From positions 18,594-82,593 of the forward strand of contig CADATO010000004.1 in assembly GCA_902790905.1 (NCBI GenBank): 64,000 bases of DNA. The letters are read 5' to 3'. Position 1 is the stretch's first letter, and the number at the start of each line of letters is the position of its first letter. Of this stretch, positions 1-7,701 are shown piece after piece. Under the pieces are notes generated by a model that did not search any database, had not been told where the DNA came from, and worked only from the letters and a program-made list of their open reading frames with translations. The stretch is from an uncultured Eubacteriales bacterium (GTDB taxonomy: Bacteria; Bacillota; Clostridia; Peptostreptococcales; Anaerovoracaceae). The translations under genes and the position numbers were made by a program.

Positions 1-540
1 GTCGCGCGCTGCCAGCCTGTGCGAGTCTGGGACGGCCAGGAACAGTTCCTGTCGGTAGATCGGGACGTAGTCGATCGAAGCGATCTCGGGCCTGCCGGCG
101 ATCAGAAGATCGAGCGACCCGTTCAGCAGCTGCTCGATGAGCTCGCCCGTCATGCCCTGACGGAAGCGGAACGCGGTCTGCTCGCTGCCCTGGTACGCGT
201 AGAACTCGTTGACGAACGTCGGCAGGAGAGCAAAGCTGACGCTGTAGATGTAGCCGAGGTTGATGATCCCGGCGGAAGGCTGCTGCATTTCCTGCAGGTG
301 GTCGATGCCGCTGGAGACCTCGCTCAGCGCGCGCTTGGCGTAGGGGAAGAACTCCTTGCCGTACTTGGTCAGAGAAACCTTCTTGCCGTTCTTCTCAAAG
401 AGCGGCACCCCCAGCTCCTTCTCCAGCTTGCTGATCGCATAACTCAGGCTCGGCTGGGAGATGTAGAGCAGGTTCGCGGCCCGCGTGTAGTGCAGGACTT
501 CCGCGGTGACGCAGAAATATCTGAGTTCCTGAAGTGTCAT
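1..540 (-). CDS. LysR-family transcriptional regulator, C-terminus outside window
   Basis: The minus strand reads 180 codons without a stop from the ATG at 540 to the window edge. The first 60 residues are a LysR winged helix-turn-helix: MTLQELRYFCVTAE, then LLYISQPSLSYAISKLE, then GVPLFEKNGKKV. After a linker helix the effector-binding domain begins (GIINLGYIYSVSFALLP) and is cut before completion. The start overlaps the stop of the upstream citXG by ATGA, so the two are probably translationally coupled. LysR proteins placed in citrate operons usually sense a pathway carboxylate and activate the operon; that role is inferred from position. The missing half lies to the left of base 1. Confidence 0.9.
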   Translation of the reverse strand, partial: MTLQELRYFCVTAEVLHYTRAANLLYISQPSLSYAISKLEKELGVPLFEKNGKKVSLTKYGKEFFPYAKRALSEVSSGIDHLQEMQQPSAGIINLGYIYSVSFALLPTFVNEFYAYQGSEQTAFRFRQGMTGELIEQLLNGSLDLLIAGRPEIASIDYVPIYRQELFLAVPDSHRLAARD

Positions 541-1946
541 AGCGTGCCTCCTTCATTTGAGGTGGAATCGCTCAGCGGCAGTTCCAGTGCCGCCGAGAGA
601 CTGCGCCAGTGCTCCAGCAGGAACGCCAAAGCAAGCATATCTGCACTGCCGCCGGGGGATAAGTTGCGCAGGATCATGATGCGGTCCATCTCGGTGAGCG
701 CTTCGGCGCGCTGGAAGATGGGCATGGATGCGATCTGTGCGGCCATCTGCTGTGTAAAGGTAAGTCCGTCTGGACCACCGCGGTGCAGAAGGTTCGTATC
801 CTCGAGCGCCGCCATGCTGTCGCAGAAGGCGAGTGCGCCCGCATTGTCGTAGTTGTGGTCGCGGTACCAGCGGAGCCGCTCCGCGCAGAAGACTGCGTGC
901 GGAAATCCCGCCGCCGCTTCGCCGGTCGCGCCTTTGGCGCCGTAGGCGGCGAGTACTTTGCCGCCGTTGGTGGACGGGGCTTCTTCGGATGCCTTGAGGC
1001 GTGCTTCGGCGTCCTGGGAGGCCAGTGCGGAGGCATATTGGATTGCCGCTGCGACCGGGTCCATGTTGGGATCCTCTTCGCTGTTATCGCCGGCTTCCGT
1101 GTCTGCCGCTGTCAGTGTGTGCCCCATGCCTGCGAGCAGGAGCCCCATGGAGTACACCATGCCTTTGTGCGTGTTGACGCCGCCGGTGGCGTCAAACATT
1201 TCTTTTTCACCTGCCGCGCCGCAGGTGCGCAGGGCGGCCATTTCGCAACCCTCCATGCCGAGCAGGGCGGCTTTGCGGAAATAGGGCAGCAGGCTGGCTG
1301 CGCTCTTTTCAAAGAGCGGGATATCCATATCTTTGTGGGCGCCGTTATTCGCTTTGTCCACAAGGCCCGGCTTGGGCGTGGTGTAGAGCTCGTCGAGCAG
1401 GGCGCCGTATGCAGCCTGTGCCAGGGTGTCTGCGCAGAACTCTTTCAGCAGTTTATTTGTGGCGGCCTTGATGGCGTCGAGCCCGTGGGCGCGGCTTCTG
1501 GCGCATTCCGCCGCCGGCGCATCGCAGACGAGGCATCGCCGCGGTGTGGCGCGGGAGAGCTTTTCGCCGCCCGGAATCAGCACATCAAAATCAAACAGGC
1601 GCGCGGCAGGGAGCGATTCCTCGACCTTCTCCAGCTGCGCCTTGACCTCTTTGGCATCGTCTCGGACGAGCCAGAACGCTTCGCTGCCGGTGGCTTCATC
1701 GATCTGATGCTCCTGCAGAACGGTCAGTCCGAGCGCATTGAAAGCAGCAATGCCACGCTCAAACAGCATGCGCGTCATCGGCGTCCGTTTGATCTCTCCG
1801 GCGATATTGAGCGTCAGGCAGACAAGACAGCCGGTGCTCATTCCATCGGAAGAGGACGGCTGCAGGGCCTGCAGCATGTCGTATTGTATGGTGGCACGTC
1901 TTTCGCGTGCATTAAGCATCATTTCCAGCGTGACGTAAGATGGTCT
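537..1946 (-). CDS. citXG: CitX-CitG fusion: citrate lyase prosthetic-group transferase and synthase
   Basis: This 469-residue protein joins two enzymes that make and load the 2'-(5''-triphosphoribosyl)-3'-dephospho-CoA group of citrate lyase. Residues about 1-150 are CitX-like, with MRPSYVTLEMMLNARE at the start and the family ending RRCLVCDAPAAECARSRAHG. Residues about 180-469 are CitG-like, with TTPKPGLVDKANNGAHKDMD and GGVNTHKG. I start at the ATG at 1946 because CitX proteins begin here; upstream in-frame ATGs lie inside citC. The gene overlaps the end of citC by 35 bp and the start of the LysR gene by 4 bp. The citrate lyase subunit genes citD, citE and citF are not in the window, so they are probably to the left or elsewhere. 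Confidence 0.9.
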   Translation of the reverse strand, partial: RPSYVTLEMMLNARERRATIQYDMLQALQPSSSDGMSTGCLVCLTLNIAGEIKRTPMTRMLFERGIAAFNALGLTVLQEHQIDEATGSEAFWLVRDDAKEVKAQLEKVEESLPAARLFDFDVLIPGGEKLSRATPRRCLVCDAPAAECARSRAHGLDAIKAATNKLLKEFCADTLAQAAYGALLDELYTTPKPGLVDKANNGAHKDMDIPLFEKSAASLLPYFRKAALLGMEGCEMAALRTCGAAGEKEMFDATGGVNTHKGMVYSMGLLLAGMGHTLTAADTEAGDNSEEDPNMDPVAAAIQYASALASQDAEARLKASEEAPSTNGGKVLAAYGAKGATGEAAAGFPHAVFCAERLRWYRDHNYDNAGALAFCDSMAALEDTNLLHRGGPDGLTFTQQMAAQIASMPIFQRAEALTEMDRIMILRNLSPGGSADMLALAFLLEHWRSLSAALELPLSDSTSNEGGTL

Positions 1947-2892
1947 CATAAGTTGTCTCCGGTACGAGTTCTCTGGTCTTTTCGTATTCACCCGCCTGGA
2001 CCAGTGCGCGTACACGGCTCGCGCTGATTTCCGCATAGCGGGGGATCTCCACAAGTTCGATGCCCTGTCCTGGCAGGAGTTCTTTCATGCGTGTGTTGTA
2101 GGCGGCTGTGACGGGGGAGAAAGGCTCCTCGCCGACAAACCGCTTTGTGATATGAAGCGCCGGGGCGATCCTGCCGGCGAAGAAGGCGATGTCGAGGTCC
2201 GCCTTGACCAGGTCCGCCCGCGTTTTGTCCTTGATGAAATACGCGGGGAACGTGGCGCGCGACACAAGGTAGAGGTCGCTGCTGAGCACGTGGCAGTTCG
2301 GCAGATCTTCGGTGCCTTTTTGGATCATTTCGAGCCGTTCCTCCGGGGAGAACATGGAGCCCTTCTCGGCTACGGCGAAGACGTACAGGTGATCGCAGTG
2401 CTGTGAGGCGTATTCAATCAGGTGCCGGTGTCCCCGTGTGAACGGGTCGCAGTTGCAGACGACCGCGCCGCATGTCCCGTCAAAGCGGGGCAGGGAGGCG
2501 ATGAAGTCCGCGGCGCCGCCGGTGCGGTTTTCCATCAGGAGAGCATCCGGGATCTCCACGACGGTGTGAAAGCCCATGGAGTTCAGCATCGGCTTGTTCA
2601 CCGGTTTTGTGCACACGAAGAGGCGGAAGATGTCGCGCTGGGCAGCTTCGTTGATCAGCGCGGAGAGAACGGTCGCCATCGCGCCCGTGCCTTCGATCTG
2701 CGGAGCGACCGCCACCTGCTTCAGTGTGTGGCCCGCCAGCGAGCCGCAGCCGACGAGCAGGCCGTCGTCATCGGTCATCCAGGCGACGAGATCGGCGTCC
2801 TCTTCGTCCCGCAGCCCTGCGGATGCGAGGAACGCGTCGTATTCTTGCTGTCTGCGCGCGTTGAGCGGCGTGCGGTAAATCGTGATTCCCAT
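1912..2892 (-). CDS. citC: [citrate (pro-3S)-lyase] ligase
   Basis: This 326-residue protein acetylates the thiol of the citrate lyase acyl carrier protein, which activates the lyase. The N-terminal third is a GNAT-like domain (GCGSLAGHTLKQVAVAP). The C-terminal part is a nucleotidyltransferase fold with the HxGH-type ATP motif CNCDPFTRGHRHLIEYA near residue 145 and the later SASRVR motif. I start at the ATG at 2892, because MGITIYRTPL fits the family, rather than at an ATG 66 bp upstream that would sit in the promoter. It is the first gene of the citC-citXG-lysR transcript. Confidence 0.92.
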   Translation of the reverse strand: MGITIYRTPLNARRQQEYDAFLASAGLRDEEDADLVAWMTDDDGLLVGCGSLAGHTLKQVAVAPQIEGTGAMATVLSALINEAAQRDIFRLFVCTKPVNKPMLNSMGFHTVVEIPDALLMENRTGGAADFIASLPRFDGTCGAVVCNCDPFTRGHRHLIEYASQHCDHLYVFAVAEKGSMFSPEERLEMIQKGTEDLPNCHVLSSDLYLVSRATFPAYFIKDKTRADLVKADLDIAFFAGRIAPALHITKRFVGEEPFSPVTAAYNTRMKELLPGQGIELVEIPRYAEISASRVRALVQAGEYEKTRELVPETTYETILRHAGNDA

Positions 2893-2915
2893 AAATGCCT
2901 CCAGTCCTATCAGAA

Positions 2916-2960
2916 AGTATACCATCTTTTGGCGTGCAGGAAACGCATTTGTATACAATT
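2916..2960 (-). promoter_or_regulatory. citC promoter with TTGTATACAA palindrome
   Basis: On the minus strand an extended -10 (TGGTATACT, hexamer at 2916-2921) lies 24 bp upstream of the citC start. A perfect 10-bp palindrome TTGTATACAA at 2949-2958 sits just beyond the -35 position. TGTATACA dyads are typical of GntR-family operators, and GntR regulators such as CitO/CitI-type activators are known in some citrate clusters. No GntR gene is visible here, so the binding protein is unknown. Confidence 0.45.
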
Positions 2961-2962
2961 TA

Positions 2963-2990
2963 AAAGCAGCTGCCGTGCCGCAGCTGCTTT
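2963..2990 (-). terminator. Intrinsic terminator after the alpha/beta hydrolase
   Basis: An 11-bp perfect stem AAAGCAGCTGC/GCAGCTGCTTT with a 6-nt loop lies directly after the hydrolase stop. In the minus direction it is followed by TTTTAAATT. It separates the hydrolase transcript from the citC promoter. Confidence 0.75.
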
Positions 2991-2996
2991 GCCTGT

Positions 2997-3842
2997 CTAT
3001 AGTTCTCCATTGATGAATGCGAGGATGATCTCCGCTGTCTGTGCCTGCTGCTCCGCGGGGGAGATGGTTGCCTCGCTATCGCCCTTCTGGTCGCCGTAAT
3101 CGCCGAACTGTGCGTGGTTGCCGCCTTCCAGGATGAATTCTCTGAAGAACCCGCCGTCCACCGGATCGGGAAAGTTGTCCTTGTTGGAGTCGTAGGCGTC
3201 CTGATCGAGCTTCGTATCCCGGCTGCCATAGATGGAGCAGACGGCGAGCTCGTCCGGTACATCGTCGGTGGGGTAGGCGGCAAGCAGGATGATCCCGTCG
3301 AATGCGGCGGGATTTTTGATTGCGTACGAAGAGGCGGTGACGCCGCCAAGGGAATGCCCCGCGGTATACCATGTTTCATGCGGGTAGTCCGCGAGCGCTT
3401 CCTCCGCACCGGTGGTAACGGAAAACGCCATATGAAACGGTGGTTCATACAGGTAGCAGTCCGCACCGCCTGCGGCAATGCGGGACAGAAGCGGTGCATA
3501 TGCCGCAGCGTCGACCTTGGCGCCGGGCACGAAGAATACGGCGGTCTGCTCGCCGGGACCGTCAAAGTAGTAACCGTGATCCGCTTTCTCCACGCGCACG
3601 GTACCGCTGCCTGCAAGATACGCCTGCGCGCTGTCCTCTGCGGGGGCATAAGGCAGCAGGTACGCCAAAGACACCGCCGCTGCCAGCAGGAGCCCGCACA
3701 GCAGACTCAGCAGTGTGAAACGGCGGCTTTCCATCGGCGGTTTGCCGTGTTGTCTCCTATATACTTCATAAAAAGACAGGATGACCCTGCCGCCGAGAAA
3801 GCAGAGGGCCATCGCAAGTAGTGTCAGTAGAATGTATTTCAT
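2997..3842 (-). CDS. Membrane-anchored alpha/beta hydrolase
   Basis: A 281-residue protein with two hydrophobic N-terminal segments (residues about 1-24 and 42-66) and then an extracytoplasmic alpha/beta hydrolase domain. The nucleophile elbow is GHSLGG near residue 164, the acid is probably the Asp of YGSRDTK, and the histidine is in EGGNHAQFG. This order and the short lid resemble the PF12695-type alpha/beta hydrolase family, whose substrates are mostly unknown. It ends at an intrinsic terminator and follows the aminotransferase on the same strand. No clear ribosome-binding site precedes the chosen ATG. The physiological substrate cannot be stated. Confidence 0.75.
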   Translation of the reverse strand: MKYILLTLLAMALCFLGGRVILSFYEVYRRQHGKPPMESRRFTLLSLLCGLLLAAAVSLAYLLPYAPAEDSAQAYLAGSGTVRVEKADHGYYFDGPGEQTAVFFVPGAKVDAAAYAPLLSRIAAGGADCYLYEPPFHMAFSVTTGAEEALADYPHETWYTAGHSLGGVTASSYAIKNPAAFDGIILLAAYPTDDVPDELAVCSIYGSRDTKLDQDAYDSNKDNFPDPVDGGFFREFILEGGNHAQFGDYGDQKGDSEATISPAEQQAQTAEIILAFINGEL

Positions 3843-3881
3843 AAGTTACAATCAGCAGTCGTGTTGTATCGCAGGGGCATG

Positions 3882-4754
3882 TCAGTCGTCGGCTTCCGCC
3901 AGCGCTTCTTCCTTAAACCATTGCATCAGGTCGCGCAGCAGCTTGTTGTTGGCGTCGAAGGTCACATCCCTGCCGTCCATGCCGGGCTTGTCAAAGCCTG
4001 CCGCGCGGGCGACCGGAAGGACATTCGGGGAGGTGGCGGTCAGGAATGCCGCATCAAACTGGTCCAGGCAATCTGCACGCACCGTCTGTTCCACATAGGG
4101 GACATGGTGCTCCTCCAGGATCTTGAGGACCATCAGGCGGGTGATGCCGGGGAGGATCGTGTCGGACGGCGACGCATAGACGGTATCGTCCTTGATAAAG
4201 AAGAAGTTCGTGCGGCTGCCCTCGGTGATCTCTCCGTTGTGGTTGACGAGCATGACCTCGAAGAAGCCGCTATCGATGAGCGCCTGGTCCGCGCGTCCGC
4301 GCAGGGCGACATCGCTGATCTTGGCCTGCGGATTGTTGCGCTCGCCGTGCAGATACCCGACCGTGACACCGTCGCGGTAGTTTTCTGCCGTGGGGTAGTG
4401 TGTCGGGATCAGGTACATATAAATATGTTCTTTGCCGTCTTCCTCATCGACGTACTGCTCGATCCGGACGTTCTGGTCATCGACGCCGCACTTTTCGACG
4501 AGCAGCTCGATCTGGGAGCAGAACTCCTCCTCCGTGACGAGCGGCTTTCTGCCCACCAGTTCGAAGGAGTGCACAAACCGCTGGTAGTGTTCGACCGGGA
4601 AGACCGGGATGCCGCTCTTGATGCGGAGCACTTCGTAGACCTCTTTGCGGTCTTTGTCCATGATCGCATCGAGTGCGCTGCGGGGCGCGAGTGCGCCGTC
4701 CGCGATGATATAATCGTTGTTCTGATAGCCTTTGTGGTCTGGTTCTAAAATCAT
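3882..4754 (-). CDS. Class IV PLP aminotransferase (D-amino-acid or branched-chain type)
   Basis: A 290-residue fold-type IV PLP enzyme. The lysine that would hold PLP is in QAKISDVALRG near residue 146. The cofactor-binding region follows as NGEITEGSRTNFFFI, SPSDTILPGITR and later LTATSPNVLPV. This pattern is shared by D-amino-acid aminotransferase, branched-chain aminotransferase and aminodeoxychorismate lyase; the ITEGSRTN and ILPGITR spacing fits D-AAT or IlvE better than PabC. It is divergent from the RraA operon and close to an N-acyl-D-amino-acid deacylase, which favours a D-amino-acid role, but that is inference. AAAGGAA precedes the start. Confidence 0.8.
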   Translation of the reverse strand: MILEPDHKGYQNNDYIIADGALAPRSALDAIMDKDRKEVYEVLRIKSGIPVFPVEHYQRFVHSFELVGRKPLVTEEEFCSQIELLVEKCGVDDQNVRIEQYVDEEDGKEHIYMYLIPTHYPTAENYRDGVTVGYLHGERNNPQAKISDVALRGRADQALIDSGFFEVMLVNHNGEITEGSRTNFFFIKDDTVYASPSDTILPGITRLMVLKILEEHHVPYVEQTVRADCLDQFDAAFLTATSPNVLPVARAAGFDKPGMDGRDVTFDANNKLLRDLMQWFKEEALAEADD

Positions 4755-4880
4755 AGCAGGGGTTCCTTTCTTCGTACCCTTTGATGATATCTTTTACAGG
4801 GCGATTCGTCAAACGGCAGGCGTTTTTTCACGCGTTTCAACCATAAGATAAATTGATGACCAAATCGCACTTTCTTTAAT

Positions 4881-4909
4881 TTTACAAATGGTAAACCGCT
4901 CTGTATAGT
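4881..4909 (+). promoter_or_regulatory. Upstream promoter of the RraA operon
   Basis: TTTACA (4881-4886), a 17-bp spacer and TATAGT (4904-4909) make a good housekeeping promoter. It is followed by AGGGGC and has a near-copy 69 bp downstream, so the operon seems to have tandem promoters. Confidence 0.65.
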
Positions 4910-4949
4910 AGGGGCAGATAAAGGAAGAGAAGTTCTCTTTTCCCTGCGA

Positions 4950-4978
4950 TTGATAAACCATGAAAAAACCATTATAGT
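4950..4978 (+). promoter_or_regulatory. Proximal promoter of the RraA operon
   Basis: TTGATA (4950-4955), 17 bp, TATAGT (4973-4978), with the predicted start of transcription just before the ribosome site AAGGAGG at 4986-4992. The -10 and following bases (TATAGTAGGG) repeat those of the upstream promoter. Confidence 0.75.
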
Positions 4979-5001
4979 AGGGCGCAAGGAGGAAAGACGC
5001 T

Positions 5002-5667
5002 ATGGCTATTTACAGCAAAGAGATCATTGAAAGATTCAGAGCGGCGGCGACAGCCAGCGTGGCGGATGCCTGCGACATCGTCGTAAAGGACAAACGCTGC
5101 GTGATGGACTACGCCATGCGGCCGCGCGTCAAAGAGAGAAAGATCGTCGGACCGGCGGTCACCGTGCTCGACGGAGCGGGGACAGATCCGCAGCCGCCGA
5201 CACACATCATCGACACGCTCGACAATGCAGAAGGCGGCGAGGTCATCGTCGTTTCGCTGAAGGAGAACGACCTCAACTGTGCACTGTGGGGCGGCCTCAT
5301 GACAGCAGGCGCCTTCGTGAACGGTCTGGAAGGCGCGGTCCTCAACTGCGGCGTGCGCGACCTGACCGAGATCAGAAGAGACTATCCGGATTTTGAGATC
5401 TACTCGCAGTCCATCGTGCCTGTGACGATGGTCTCGAGATACGTCACGATCGATAAGAACCTGCCGGTCGAATGCGCGGGCGTCATCGTCAACCCGGGCG
5501 ACCTCATCGTCGGCGACATCGACGGCGTCATCTGCATCCCGCAGGAGCACGTCGAAGAAGTCCTCGCAGTGGCAGAAGACATCGATAAGAAAGAGGCCAT
5601 TCAGACAAAAGCGATCTTCGAAACGAAGTCCTTTGGTCAGGGGCTTGCGAAGTTCAACAGATTCTAA
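5002..5667 (+). CDS. RraA-like aldolase (HMG/CHA aldolase family)
   Basis: A 221-residue member of the RraA/4-hydroxy-4-methyl-2-oxoglutarate aldolase family. Family marks are SVADACD near the start, VGPAVTV, the glycine-rich GALWGG-type loop (here CALWGGLMTAGAF), GAVLNCGVRD with the metal/pyruvate-site Arg-Asp pair, and the C-terminal PGDLIVGDIDGV. Members with the RD pair are mostly class II pyruvate aldolases or oxaloacetate decarboxylases; true RraA regulators lack parts of the site. It opens a four-gene operon with LUD-type proteins and a cupin, so a metabolic role is more likely than RNase E control. Strong AAGGAGG ribosome site. Confidence 0.85.
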   Translation: MAIYSKEIIERFRAAATASVADACDIVVKDKRCVMDYAMRPRVKERKIVGPAVTVLDGAGTDPQPPTHIIDTLDNAEGGEVIVVSLKENDLNCALWGGLMTAGAFVNGLEGAVLNCGVRDLTEIRRDYPDFEIYSQSIVPVTMVSRYVTIDKNLPVECAGVIVNPGDLIVGDIDGVICIPQEHVEEVLAVAEDIDKKEAIQTKAIFETKSFGQGLAKFNRF

Positions 5668-5715
5668 ACTGCTGCGGAGCAGCAGGAGCGATTCCTTAAG
5701 GTAATGGAGGGAAAC

Positions 5716-6558
5716 ATGAAAGCAGTATTTACACTTAAAAGTGCCGAGTCCAGAAGACTCATCGCCAAGGGCCTCGTCGAGATGCCGATCGTCAAGGAAG
5801 CGTGGGAGAAGGCATACGTCCTGCTCGCAGGCGGCACCACCAACGCATACGTCGCACAGGAACTGATGGGCACGGATGAATACCGTCCGGAGCTCTGCAC
5901 CGTCGGCCTGTCCACGAACGGCGTGCTGTGCAACACCCCGCTTGAGAGCCGCAAGTTCTTCCCGATGGTCTACAAGCAGGGCGTGCCGCAGGAAGACATG
6001 GCCCTGAAAGACGGCCTGTTTGATTTCTATCCGGAGACCGTCGTCATTAAGGGCGCGAACGCGATCGACCCCGAAGGCAACGTCGGCATCATCACGTCCG
6101 GTTTTGACGGCGGCACCATCCCGAACATCATCGGACCGGTCACCTCGAACGGCCTCAGATGGATCTGCCCGGTCGGCCTCGAGAAGCTCGTTCCGTCCGT
6201 CAAAGAGTCCTGCAATGCAGTCGGCGCAAAGCGCATCGACATCTCCATGGGCGCGGACTTCGGTATGTACCACATCGCCACAGCGATCCCGTTCACTGAA
6301 AAGGAAGCGCTGAAGACCCTGTTCAACCTGGAGACCACGCTCGTCGCAGCAGGCGGCATCGGCGGCAACCAGGGCAGCGTCGTACTGGCGGTCGAGGGCG
6401 AGAAGGAAGACGTCGAAGCGTGCGTCGAATTCATTGAAAAGGAAGTCAAGGGCGAGCCGGATGTCCCGGGCAACAAGGGCAACTGTGAGGTCTGCCGTTA
6501 CAAGAGATGCCGTTACTGCGGCATGACGGAAGAGCAGCTGCCGGACTGGATGAAGTAG
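5716..6558 (+). CDS. LUD-like protein with C-terminal Cys cluster, function unknown
   Basis: A 280-residue protein I cannot assign firmly. The middle (ANAIDPEGNVGIITSGFDGG, then IIGPVTSNGLRWICPVGLEKLVPSV) follows the same plan as LUD/LutC proteins, which have a dead-end CoA-transferase-like fold. The C-terminus carries four closely spaced cysteines in NCEVCRYKRCRYCGM, suited to a metal or Fe-S site. The next gene is a bona fide LUD protein that also has a C-terminal Cys group, so the pair may form a heteromer. The start is the ATG at 5716 after GGAGGG; an ATG 12 bp upstream overlaps that site. Confidence 0.7.
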   Translation: MKAVFTLKSAESRRLIAKGLVEMPIVKEAWEKAYVLLAGGTTNAYVAQELMGTDEYRPELCTVGLSTNGVLCNTPLESRKFFPMVYKQGVPQEDMALKDGLFDFYPETVVIKGANAIDPEGNVGIITSGFDGGTIPNIIGPVTSNGLRWICPVGLEKLVPSVKESCNAVGAKRIDISMGADFGMYHIATAIPFTEKEALKTLFNLETTLVAAGGIGGNQGSVVLAVEGEKEDVEACVEFIEKEVKGEPDVPGNKGNCEVCRYKRCRYCGMTEEQLPDWMK

Positions 6559-6603
6559 CATAAGGCTGCCGGGCGCAGCCATGACAATGTTGGAGGAAAG
6601 AAA

Positions 6604-7206
6604 GTGGACTTCACAAAGGCGAAGAGAAATCTGGAGAGAAACGGCTTCGAAGTGCATGTCTTCAAGACGGGCACCGAGGCGGCAGCACATCTGAATGAAG
6701 AGCTGAACGATGTGAGCATCGGCTTCGGCGGCAGCAAGACGCTGGATCAGCTGGGGCTCTACGAATCGCTCAGTGAGCACAACGACGTCTACTGGCACTG
6801 GAGGCAGGACGCGGACTATGCCAGAGAGAAGTCTATGAACACAGATATCTACATGAGTTCCGCGAACGGACTGGCAGAGACGGGCGAGATCATCTTTGTG
6901 GACGGCAACGGCAACCGCGCCGCGAGTATCCTGTGGGGACACAAGAAGCTCATCCTGGTCGTGGGCAGCAACAAGCTCGCGCCGGACTACACGATGGCCG
7001 TCGCAAGATGCCGCAACGTGGCCTGCACGATGCGCAATGCGGACTTCCCGGGCCAGCCGGCCTGCGTGAAGGCGGGCACCGTCGGCACACGATGCTTTGA
7101 CTGCAAGAGCAAGAACCGCCAGTGCAAGGCGATGGTCACCCTCTGGCAGCCGATGAACGGCACGCCGTGTGAAGTGATACTGATTGACGAAGAATTGGGG
7201 TATTAA
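6604..7206 (+). CDS. LUD domain protein (LutC/YkgG-like)
   Basis: A 200-residue LUD domain protein. Typical features are the N-terminal helix MDFTKAKRNLERNGFEVHVF, GFGGSKTLDQLG, SANGLAETGEIIFVDGNGNR and KKLILVVGSNKLAPD. In LutABC, the LUD protein LutC takes part in lactate oxidation with Fe-S partners. Here no lutA or lutB is present, and the C-terminus is unusually cysteine-rich (NVACTM, PACVK, RCFDCKSKNRQCK), which suggests a bound metal or cluster. The start codon is GTG, supported by TTGGAGG 7 bp upstream. Confidence 0.85.
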   Translation: MDFTKAKRNLERNGFEVHVFKTGTEAAAHLNEELNDVSIGFGGSKTLDQLGLYESLSEHNDVYWHWRQDADYAREKSMNTDIYMSSANGLAETGEIIFVDGNGNRAASILWGHKKLILVVGSNKLAPDYTMAVARCRNVACTMRNADFPGQPACVKAGTVGTRCFDCKSKNRQCKAMVTLWQPMNGTPCEVILIDEELGY

Positions 7207-7207
7207 A

Positions 7208-7588
7208 ATGGCAAAAGCAAAGATCTTTGATGTCAATGAACAGGAATGGAAACGCGACTGGGGCAACGGCCTCAGCTCCTGCGTCATGAAGCTGCCGCCG
7301 CTGGCGACACTGCAGTACTGGGAACTGCCGGCAGGCTGCGGGGCGGAGCCGCACAGCCACGAGAACATCCAGCTGACCTACGTCCAGAACGGCAAAATGC
7401 AGCTCAACGTGGACGACGAGTCCTACATCCTGAATGAAGGCTGCTTTGCGCTGATCCCGGCGAATGCAGTTCACTCCACCAAGAATGTCGGCAGCACGAC
7501 GGTCGTTAACATCGACTTCTTCCTGCCGGACAGAGATGACCGCGAAGACAGCGTGAAGATCCGCGACTTCGGTCACGAGATGAAATAA
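7208..7588 (+). CDS. Small cupin-domain protein
   Basis: A 126-residue single-domain cupin. Motif 1 is recognisable as GCGAEPHSHENIQLTYVQNG and motif 2 as CFALIPANAVHST. Metal ligands are probably the His pair in PHSH, a Glu or Gln, and the His of NAVHS. The ATG follows the stop of the LUD gene by one base, so the two are translationally coupled. Cupins of this size act as isomerases, dioxygenases or sugar-binding proteins; nothing here singles one out. It is the last gene of the operon before a strong terminator. Confidence 0.8.
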   Translation: MAKAKIFDVNEQEWKRDWGNGLSSCVMKLPPLATLQYWELPAGCGAEPHSHENIQLTYVQNGKMQLNVDDESYILNEGCFALIPANAVHSTKNVGSTTVVNIDFFLPDRDDREDSVKIRDFGHEMK

Positions 7589-7614
7589 GGCAGCATTCCG
7601 TTATATGGAGAAAG

Positions 7615-7646
7615 AAAAACCGAACCGGTTTCCGGTTCGGTTTTTT
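7615..7646. terminator. Bidirectional intrinsic terminator
   Basis: A stem AAAAACCGAACCGG/CCGGTTCGGTTTTTT with a 3-nt loop lies between the cupin gene and the convergent deacylase gene. A-rich and T-rich flanks allow it to act in both directions. Confidence 0.85.
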
Positions 7647-7701
7647 GCTGCTGTAAACAGGCGGATTGTACCGCAGGGACATTGTCCGGCAGCCGGTGCG
7701 A

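Noticed and set aside
4972..7368. A 798-codon minus-strand frame opposite the RraA operon
   Set aside because: It mirrors high-GC coding sequence of four well-supported plus-strand genes and has no ribosome site or known domain.
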